5,872 nucleotides of DNA, from assembly GCA_012031455.1 (NCBI GenBank), contig JAAUTM010000111.1, positions 1 through 5,872 of the forward strand. The letters run 5' to 3'. This stretch comes from Phycisphaerales bacterium. Lineage in GTDB: Bacteria; Planctomycetota; Phycisphaerae; Phycisphaerales; Phycisphaeraceae. The position numbers were made by a program, and so were the translations under genes. Positions 1 through 5,218 of the stretch are shown here, one piece after another. Position 1 is the stretch's first letter, and the number at the start of each line of letters is the position of its first letter. Below the pieces are notes generated by a model. It was not told the DNA's origin. It made no database searches and was given only the letters and a program-made list of their open reading frames with translations.

Positions 1-138
1 GCTGACGTTGGTACACGGCTGTGATGAACCCGTTCCTTGGTGGCCATCGCCCGGAACATCTATCATGGACTATCAAACCACATCTCATGTGATTGGGGAA
101 TGTTCTTCCCATCTTCAGTCTAAACTCATATCTAAGAT
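1..138. other. Unresolved sequence downstream of the FkbM gene
   Basis: This stretch lies between the window edge and the stop codon of the FkbM methyltransferase gene. Short open frames run off the edge on both strands. One plus-strand frame is open from base 2 to about 148. Minus-strand ATGs at 66 and 47 also open short frames to the edge. None gives a peptide I recognise and none has a clear ribosome binding site. Because neighbouring genes carry frequent indels, an open frame this short cannot be trusted. I see no tRNA, terminator or repeat here. Confidence 0.3.
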
Positions 139-860
139 TCATTTTACCAATTGATGTTGGATTGAAAATATATTCTCACCGATACATACAAAATCGCGAT
201 CCATGGCGGAGATGCACTGTAAAAAGTTGCGCGAAGTTCCCTGGCACGGGATGAGCCAATCATGGAGTTCGACTATCAAAAGAGGGAATTGACTGACCCA
301 TGAAGTATCTTGTTGAAACAATTCGCCTTCGCCACCTTCGATATCGATTTTGGCAAGGAAAGGTACATAAGGTGGTTGTAAATACTTTCTAAGGATTTCG
401 CAGATGGATACTTGATCCACTTCGGGTCCGTTACCCTCAGGGGAAGTACGGATACACCAGTGCCCCATGCCAGGGTCCACCAGCCTTGTCCTTCCAGGCT
501 TGCTGGCCACCGCAGCCTGAATGCAATGGATATCCAAACCCGCCGAGTTCTGTCGCAGCAGTTCATAATTACCAGACTCCGGTCCACTGCCACTACCCTT
601 GCATCAGCAATCGTGGTGGCAAAATAGATGCTCGATGCCCCGATGTTGGCCCCGGCATCAATGATTAGTGGCCGTTCCCCTTTGTCTTTCATCAACGATA
701 AATGTTTCTCGATTTCGTTGTATCGTTTAAGTTTGCGCAGACTATAGTGTTCCTGCTGAAAGACCTGCTCAATGACACGAAGATCCGAGGTGCCCGGCCG
801 ATAGGAAAACCACGTTTGGCTCCCGGTGGTTTCTATTACGATAACTTTTGTGGTTCCCAT
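139..860 (-). CDS. FkbM-family SAM-dependent methyltransferase (one frameshift)
   Basis: FkbM-type enzymes are SAM-dependent methyltransferases, typically O-methylating sugars, polyketides or polysaccharides. The restored protein has 240 residues, a normal length. SAM motif I is at residues 66-77 (LIIDAGANIGAS). The acidic strand-end motif AVDPE is at 91-95. The FkbM signature KIDIEGGE is at 171-178, and VELHDW at 198-202 closes the core fold. The gene reads as two frames: 860 down to about 583, then about 581 down to 139. A single missing G in the GG run at 581-582 (plus strand) joins them as GAC CCG GAG. The ATG at 860 is preceded by GGGAG with a 9-base gap. The gene is AT-richer than the release-factor gene next to it: 24 of 60 bases are G or C at 661-720, against 40 of 60 at 1081-1140. 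This suggests a different origin. The family is firm; the substrate is unknown. Confidence 0.88.
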
Positions 861-882
861 CCTTATAATCTCCCTTTGACAC

Positions 883-912
883 AGTATAGTGATTCATTAG
901 TAGCTTTGTCTG
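883..912 (-). promoter_or_regulatory. Candidate sigma70-like promoter of the FkbM gene
   Basis: On the minus strand a CAGACA box (912-907) is followed after 18 bases by TATACT (888-883). These are 4/6 and 5/6 matches to the TTGACA and TATAAT consensus. Transcription would begin near 876, just before the GGGAG ribosome binding site at 874-870. Its position in the 102-base gap after the release-factor gene supports separate transcription. The call rests on sequence likeness only, and planctomycete promoters are poorly defined. Confidence 0.35.
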
Positions 913-962
913 CCTGGCATCATTGATGGCGCTGACGAACCTGTTTGTGACGGCTCCGTGAT

Positions 963-1466
963 TTAGCGCAGCGGATGCTGATGGGCTGCCTCACGCTTCT
1001 GGTTAAGCCAGACCCATGCTGCCGGTTCGTCCTTGAGCAGTTTGAGCAATTGCGAAGCGGTGCAACCCAGCAGCCCGGCTGCACGGGGCAGGTCATGGTG
1101 CAACGCATCCAGCACATCCATGGCCTCGGCGAGCATGGCCGGGTAATCCGCATGATGGGGACTGATGGACAATCGGCCGGACTTGCTGCAACGACTTTGC
1201 CAAAGCTCGGTGGGTACCTCACGCAACGAAAAATATCCCCGCTGGGTCAGCGCCAGTTCCATACGCAGGCGTCTGGTCGCCATCGCCCGGTTTTCAGCCT
1301 GACTGCGCCGCTCCCCGGCACTGGCACAAACCCCCGTGGGCAGATGCTTGATCTCCACGGCAGTGGCAACCTTGTTGCGATGCTGACCGCCTGGCCCACC
1401 CTTCTTGCCGAAGGTCATCCGGCAGGCTTTGAGCAATTCCTCCACTGGCAGCACGGCTGGATGCAT
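963..1466 (-). CDS. Release-factor-like GGQ domain protein (peptidyl-tRNA hydrolysis, ribosome rescue type)
   Basis: This 167-residue protein carries the catalytic domain of class I peptide chain release factors but no codon-recognition domain. The GGQ loop lies at residues 26-28 within KKGGPGGQHRNKV. It is followed by the family block GERRSQAENR (51-60), which usually packs against the loop. By family knowledge such proteins release nascent peptides from stalled ribosomes, as ArfB/ICT1 does. It lacks the lysine/arginine-rich ArfB tail. Residues 105-167 instead form a predicted helical region ending in a basic stretch, which I recall from planctomycete homologues. The ATG at 1466 is 3 bases after the stop of the amidotransferase gene (TGA CCC ATG) and has no strong ribosome binding site, so translational coupling is likely. 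This is the only gene here that reads without interruption. Confidence 0.9.
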   Translation of the reverse strand: MHPAVLPVEELLKACRMTFGKKGGPGGQHRNKVATAVEIKHLPTGVCASAGERRSQAENRAMATRRLRMELALTQRGYFSLREVPTELWQSRCSKSGRLSISPHHADYPAMLAEAMDVLDALHHDLPRAAGLLGCTASQLLKLLKDEPAAWVWLNQKREAAHQHPLR

Positions 1467-1469
1467 GGG

Positions 1470-2182
1470 TCAATCACGCTTGTCGATGGGAAACAGAAGT
1501 TCCGTAATGTTCTCCGACAGACGATCCCCCAACCGGCGATAGCTGTCATAGTGTGCAGCCATATCTCCCTCAATCACCGTGGGATCATGCCCGGTGCGAA
1601 CGATGAACGGGTCTCGCAACACCGTCGCAAGTTCAGACTTGTTCCACTCAAAGTGATACTGAAATGCGTACGTCGTCAGCCCGACGCGAAACGCCTGGTT
1701 TTTACACAGCTTTGATCCAGCCAGGGGCAAAGCCTCCGCCGGGAGCTTGGTCACTTCCTGTCCATGCAGATGAAACTGGATCGTATTCCAGGGGTGCCTG
1801 CAAACAGCGGATCGGTCGTGCCGGGGAAGGCGAGTTTGAGCGCATGCCAGCCGATCTCGGCCTGGGGCATGGCCTTGACTTCACCCCCCAACGCGGCGGC
1901 AATGAGCTGGGCACCAAGGCAAATGCCCACGATCGGCAACCCGGCCTGGTGCGCGGACTTGATGCAGGCCATTTCCTCCACCAGCCAGGGATGCTGTGCG
2001 GTTTCGTCCACGTTCATCGGGCCACCCATGATGACCAGCCCATCCACATTATCGAGGTCCGGCGGGAGGGGCAGATTCTGATAGAGATTGATGAAGCGCA
2101 GCTTGTGCCCGTGATCCTGCAGTACGCGACCCAGCACACCGGGGCCTTCGGTTTCCGCATGAACCAGTACCAAAAGACTCAT
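1470..2182 (-). CDS. Class I glutamine amidotransferase, GMP-synthase-like domain (one frameshift)
   Basis: Class I amidotransferases hydrolyse glutamine and pass the ammonia to a partner or substrate; stand-alone members include gamma-glutamyl peptide hydrolases. The restored protein has 237 residues. The nucleophile elbow is VGICLGAQ with Cys88, and the remaining triad residues are His177 and Glu179 in AFQYHFE. The oxyanion-type segment IMGGPMNV is at 51-58, and FHLHGQ at 137-142 is typical of the YfeJ/GuaA-like subgroup. The frame breaks at the GGGG run 1791-1794. One extra G joins AGTP to WNTIQF. The start at 2182 is chosen over an upstream ATG at 2245 because AAGGA (2194-2190) sits 7 bases before it and the family begins at this point. 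The gene heads an operon with the release-factor-like gene. Substrate unknown. Confidence 0.92.
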
Positions 2183-2189
2183 GAGTCGT

Positions 2190-2194
2190 TCCTT
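2190..2194 (-). promoter_or_regulatory. Ribosome binding site fixing the amidotransferase start
   Basis: AAGGA on the minus strand lies 7 bases upstream of the ATG at 2182. It decides in favour of this start over the in-frame ATG at 2245, which would add 21 residues unlike the family. Confidence 0.65.
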
Positions 2195-2293
2195 GTTCGG
2201 GGTTTGCTTCGCAGGGTACATCATATACCGAGTGAGATCGATCATGCGATGGATGTTGCGGACAGTTCCGAGCTGCGAATGGAATCAGGTTTA

Positions 2294-2358
2294 TCAGAGC
2301 CGCGAACGGAAGTGAGCGGTATCTTTCATCCACCACTCGTTTCCACTCGTGGCTCTGA
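2294..2358 (+). repeat. Large imperfect inverted repeat (stem-loop) in the divergent intergenic region
   Basis: Pairing base 2294 with 2358 and moving inwards gives 27 positions, of which 21 are Watson-Crick pairs, 3 are G-T and 3 are mismatches (2306, 2307 and 2317). The loop is about 11 bases (2321-2331). The outer 8 pairs (TCAGAGCC with GGCTCTGA) are perfect. The G-T positions form wobbles only in a plus-strand transcript and become C-A mismatches in the other, so the plus-strand RNA folds better. The right arm also contains a direct repeat, CCACTCGT at 2333-2340 and 2343-2350. It sits 57 bases before the QueC-like start and has no T-tract after it, so it is not an ordinary terminator. It could be an RNA leader structure, an operator or a small dispersed palindromic element. 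Confidence 0.6.
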
Positions 2359-2414
2359 CTGCACAGACCATGCGTGGTTCAAGCCTGAATCAGCCGGTAC
2401 CCGATAACAGGGGC

Positions 2415-3048
2415 ATGACCCTGCCGCTGACGATGATATTGACCGGAGGTGGTTTACGCAGTCTGGTGGCCACCGCGCTGACCGCAGCGCCGGGGGAGGG
2501 AACACGGGTGATGCTGCTGCATTTGCATGATCAGCGAACCGCAGCCCCGGAAAAGCAACTGGCGGTCCGCAAGCAGGCCCACCATTACAAACAGTGCTGT
2601 TGGAAGTGGAAGGTTTGCGACCCATGGCTCCGCCTCCCCTGGCGATGTCCGGCGATCTGCAACCCTTGCCCTTGGTACGGGCACAGTTGCTGCTGGCGGG
2701 TCTGCTCAATGCTTTGAACTATGGGGCCACCACGCTGATCTGGCCGGTGTCCTGTGATGGAGAATTTGAGAAAATCGCCAAGGCTCAGGAGCAGCTGCTG
2801 CTGGCGCAACATCTGGCGGAGATGGAGCAAAACCCCTGCCGACGGTGCAGATGCCGCTGCTGGAGTTTTCGGATCGGCAGGTGCTGGAGGTGGGCCAGCG
2901 CTTGAAAGCCCCCTGGGGTTTGGCGTGGAGTTGTCATCAGCATGCCCTGGCACCTTGCCGAAGCTGCGAAGGTTGCCGCCGGCGCATGGCCGGGTTCGCT
3001 GCCCTGGGCTTGCAGGATTCCTGGGAAGGACTTGCGGGCAACCCATGA
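2415..3048 (+). CDS. QueC/ExsB-like PP-loop family protein with altered nucleotide loop (two frameshifts)
   Basis: QueC makes 7-cyano-7-deazaguanine (preQ0) using ATP. The restored 211-residue protein ends with a QueC-type zinc site: Cys174, Cys182, Cys185 and Cys188 (C-x7-C-x2-C-x2-C) in WSCHQHALAPCRSCEGCRRR. The N-terminal loop reads LTGGGLRS (9-16) where QueC has SGGxDS, so the PP-loop aspartate position holds arginine. The usual QueC substrate loop (GYPDCRP) is also absent; the equivalent region reads WPVSCDGEF (110-118). I infer a divergent paralogue that may not make preQ0. Frames break at the AAA run 2589-2591 (one A missing) and the CCCC run 2833-2836 (one C missing). Both repairs restore continuous family-like sequence. 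The start is uncertain: ATG 2415 fits the family, ATG 2370 would add 15 residues, and AGGGG lies almost against the 2415 ATG. The upstream hairpin may be its leader. Confidence 0.78.
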
Positions 3049-3132
3049 ACCTCTGCTCATGGCTTTTGTATTAACGAGCCACGACCGCCACCGGCATCAT
3101 GTGATTGATTCCCTTTTTCTTTCCCCTCTAGG

Positions 3133-3168
3133 TCACTTGTGTTCTCTGCGTTCTCGGCGATCTCTGCG
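3133..3168. repeat. Degenerate 9-base tandem repeat
   Basis: Three adjoining units read TTCTCTGCG, TTCTCGGCG and ATCTCTGCG (3142-3168). They are preceded by a weaker unit TCACTTGTG (3133-3141) and followed by GTTAGAG. The reverse strand reads as CGCAGAGA-type units. I recall similar CGCAGAGA-rich runs scattered between genes in many environmental bacteria; their function is not established. It lies in the 208-base gap where GC-rich DNA gives way to the AT-richer oxidoreductase block. Confidence 0.7.
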
Positions 3169-3207
3169 GTTAGAGCAATTGGAGTAATTAATGATACAGC
3201 CTGGACC

Positions 3208-3237
3208 CCCTCTCCTAAGAGGAGATGGTTTTTATTT
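3208..3237 (+). terminator. Candidate rho-independent terminator
   Basis: TCTCCT (3211-3216) pairs with AGGAGA (3220-3225) around a 3-base AAG loop. The stem can extend by two C-G pairs across one mismatch. TTTTT (3229-3233) and TTT (3235-3237) follow. It is oriented to end plus-strand transcripts of the QueC-like gene, about 160 bases past its stop and between two convergent genes. On the minus strand no T-run follows, so it would not efficiently stop the oxidoreductase transcript. Confidence 0.6.
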
Positions 3238-3256
3238 CGGAGCTTTCATTTGGAAA

Positions 3257-4255
3257 TTATGAAACAAGCTGGGCTCCTGAAATGCTATCCATCCAATGTA
3301 TGGCGGTAACTGCATCACGCACCGGGCAGGGGTTGTCTCCTTGTCCCCTAAAAAATTCCACAGTTTTTTCAATCAGGAATATCTGAACGTGCTCGGGTGG
3401 CGAATATTCAAATTGTTGATGGCCTTCGTTATTTTCACATGCCACTTTAGTGTGCCAAAAGGCGAACACCTTATCCAACCCTTTTCCCCTTCAATGAAAC
3501 AATAATCTTCTTGCAATGGTTCCGGCACTGAAAAATTCCAATAGCCAAACCCCTGGACACCATTTTCAAAAAGCAGGCTTCCAACCGTTACATCATCGGC
3601 TTCATATATCCTGCCATGGTTATATGAATGTCCTTTAACCTCCTCTACATTTCCAAACCAATACAGCAACAAATCAAGTTGATGAGGTGCCAGGTCATAA
3701 AAAAGCCCACCGCCTGATATAGCAGGGTTAATGCGCCATTGTACTCCCGGGCGTTGCCTATCCTCTTGCGAAAGCGGTTGCCGGGTGCATACAAGGTGCA
3801 CTTTTTGTACTTTACCAATAGCTCCTTCATCCAATAACTGCTTCACCTTTTGAAAAGTAGGCAACCATCGGCGATAATGCGCCACTACTATCTTGTCGTT
3901 ATATTGATTGGCCAATTGCCGCATTTCTATGGCCTCTTTGCTATTGAGTACCATGGGCTTTTCTACATATACCGGTTTACCCGCCTCCCAACGCCATTCG
4001 CGTGTACATCAGGTGTGCATCGGGCGGGGTGGCTATATATACCGCGTTCACCTCCGGATCTGCTATCAATTGTGCAGCATCCTGGTACCAACGGGGCACA
4101 CCATGGCGCAGCGCGTAATCGGCTGCCTTATCCGCATTTCTGCGCATAACCGCCACAAGCCTTGAATGAGGCACTTTGTTGAAGGCAGGGCCGCTCTTTT
4201 TTTCGGTTACATCCCCACAGCCAATGATGCCCCAGTGTATTGTTTTGTAGTTCAT
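3257..4255 (-). CDS. Gfo/Idh/MocA family NAD(P)-dependent oxidoreductase (two frameshifts), Bacteroidetes-like
   Basis: These enzymes oxidise or reduce sugars, inositols and related polyols with NAD(P). The restored protein has 332 residues, the family norm. The Rossmann motif GIIGCG is at residues 9-14, preceded by a short strand. The conserved catalytic-lysine motif VEKP is at 97-100 (Lys99). The second-domain signature GGGLFYDLAPHQLD spans 181-194, with Asp187 and His191. The frame breaks at the CCC run 3987-3989 (one extra C, joining ALE to AGKPVYVEKP) and near 3421-3426 (one base missing, joining VKITK to GHQQFEY). The second site is less certain because both frames are open around it. 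The DNA is AT-richer than the flanking genes: 26 of 60 bases are G or C at 3901-3960, against 34 of 60 at 2701-2760. No Shine-Dalgarno precedes ATG 4255, as is usual in Bacteroidetes. The protein recalls Chitinophagaceae homologues. Either a transferred gene or an assembly chimera fits. Substrate unknown. Confidence 0.9.
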
Positions 4256-4300
4256 TTCGTGTAGTTCTTCGCAAAAGCGGTGTCATCAACTCCTCAAGGT

Positions 4301-4340
4301 CACTCGGCCACTCGGCCACTTGGCTACTTGGCTACTTCCC
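4301..4340. repeat. 8-base tandem repeat overlapping the superoxide dismutase stop
   Basis: Units read CACTCGGC, CACTCGGC, CACTTGGC, TACTTGGC and a decayed TACTTCCC, consensus YACTYGGC. The minus-strand stop codon of the dismutase (TAG, 4326-4324) lies inside the array, so the last residues (about VAREVAK) are encoded by repeat units. The array ends 45 bases before the oxidoreductase start codon. Gain or loss of one 8-base unit would change the end of the dismutase. Confidence 0.75.
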
Positions 4341-5101
4341 GTGCAACCACACGCTGCCAGCGGGCGGAGACATCTTTCCAGTTCACCACTTCCCACCAGG
4401 CCTGCACATAATCAGCCCTGCGGTTCTGGTACCTGAGGTAGTAGGCGTGTTCCCACACATCCAGCACCAGCAGCGGTGTCATGCCCCACACGGTTAAATC
4501 CTGCTGTTTTTCAGCCTGAATAATCACCAGGTTGCCCGAGAGCGATTCGTGTCCGAGGATCGCCCACCCGCCACCTTCCACGGCTGCCGCTGCTGCGGAA
4601 AAGTGATTTTTCATGGCTTCGAGCGAACCAAAATTCCGGGCGATTTGCCGGGTGATGCCATCGTCCGGGTTGCTGCGCTGGCCGACCGGCTGGAGGTTGT
4701 TCCAGAAAAGCGTATGCAGCGCGTGACCCCCTCCATTGAAAGATACCTCCCGGCTCCAATGTTTCACCAAAGCGAAATCCCTGGCGGCCCGAGCTTCGGC
4801 CAACTTGCGCAAGGACAGGTTCAAACCGCTAACGTAGCCCTGATGGTGCTTGCCATGGTGCACTGCATGGTCTGTGCATCGATCACCGGCTCAAGCGCAT
4901 CGTAGGCATAGGGCAGGGGCGGCAAAACATACTCCCCTTTGTCCGGGTCGTATCCGATCATCGATGCGGAAGGCGTGGTCGGCCCCGCTGCTTGCGAGGG
5001 GCCTGCCCCATGGCCTGATTGAGTTGCGCGACCTCGGCAGCCACCAGCCCTGCACCCAAAGCTCCGACTGCGGTCATCATGTCACGACGGTTCATGGTCA
5101 T
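4324..5101 (-). CDS. Superoxide dismutase, Mn/Fe family, Tat-exported (two frameshifts)
   Basis: The enzyme converts superoxide to oxygen and hydrogen peroxide. The restored protein has 259 residues: a Tat signal, a short linker, then a full SOD. Twin arginines are in NRRDMM (4-9), followed by an alanine/glycine-rich hydrophobic segment (10-27) and a Pro/Ser/Ala linker (about 32-48). Predicted metal ligands by alignment with E. coli SodA are His82 (HHGKHH), His130 (GGGHALHTLFW), Asp215 and His219 (LDVWEHAYY). The glycine-rich GGGHALH block and a Gln at about 200-201 before the TP segment are more Mn-type than Fe-type; this assignment is inferred. Frames break at the CCCC run 5006-5009 (one C missing, in the linker) and at 4863-4864 (one base missing, just before HHGKHH, so residue 81 is unknown, Leu or Val). 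Start at 5101 is set by a strong Shine-Dalgarno. Export implies protection of the periplasm or cell surface. Confidence 0.93.
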
Positions 5102-5104
5102 GGG

Positions 5105-5114
5105 TCACCTCCTT
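5105..5114 (-). promoter_or_regulatory. Full-length Shine-Dalgarno of the superoxide dismutase gene
   Basis: AAGGAGGTGA on the minus strand matches the 16S rRNA 3' end over ten bases, with 6 bases between GGAGG and the ATG at 5101. It favours 5101 over the second ATG at 5095, which would be 12 bases away. It is the strongest ribosome binding site in the window and suggests high expression. Confidence 0.8.
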
Positions 5115-5205
5115 TTTATGCGTACTTCAATTTTGCCCGGTGATGCATCAAGGCTGGTAATGGTTTGGGCCTGTGAACCTTACCCTTACGACTGCCTGTC
5201 AATGT

Positions 5206-5211
5206 TACACT
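5206..5211 (+). promoter_or_regulatory. Weak candidate -10 box for the phosphoesterase-like gene
   Basis: TACACT ends 7 bases before the ATG at 5219, so transcription would start at or next to the start codon, giving an almost leaderless message. No good -35 box stands at the right distance. AGG at 5212-5214, 5 bases before the ATG, is the only ribosome-binding-like sequence. The rest of the 117-base divergent gap (5102-5218) holds nothing else I can support. Confidence 0.22.
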
Positions 5212-5218
5212 AGGCTGC

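Noticed and set aside
43..54. 12-base match GCCATCGCCCGG near the window start and again near 1280
   Set aside because: The match is short, the flanks differ, and one copy lies inside the release-factor-like coding sequence. Chance is sufficient.
876..881. TTGACA on the plus strand as a promoter for a plus-strand gene
   Set aside because: No -10 box at a suitable distance and no real plus-strand gene follows.
975..1715. Long plus-strand open frame (246 residues)
   Set aside because: It is antisense to the release-factor-like and amidotransferase genes, whose GGQ and Cys-His-Glu motifs are unmistakable. Long antisense frames are common in GC-rich DNA and this one shows no family features.
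2049..2336. Minus-strand open frame across the divergent intergenic region
   Set aside because: It overlaps the amidotransferase start in another frame, has no family likeness and runs through the inverted repeat.
1664..2407. Long plus-strand open frame (247 residues)
   Set aside because: Antisense to the amidotransferase gene and the hairpin region, with no recognisable motif.
2585..3046. Minus-strand open frame (153 residues) opposite the QueC-like gene
   Set aside because: Proline-, glutamine- and serine-rich antisense shadow; the plus strand carries the four-cysteine zinc motif once frames are repaired.
3133..3168. CRISPR array
   Set aside because: The units are 9 bases long and adjoin directly, with no spacers.
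3049..4340. Insertion sequence or integron carrying the oxidoreductase gene
   Set aside because: No transposase or integrase, no matching terminal inverted repeats and no target duplication; the repeats at the two edges differ in unit length and sequence.
5193..5198. TTGACA on the minus strand (within 5193-5202) as the -35 box of the dismutase
   Set aside because: The sequence 16-18 bases downstream has no resemblance to a -10 box.
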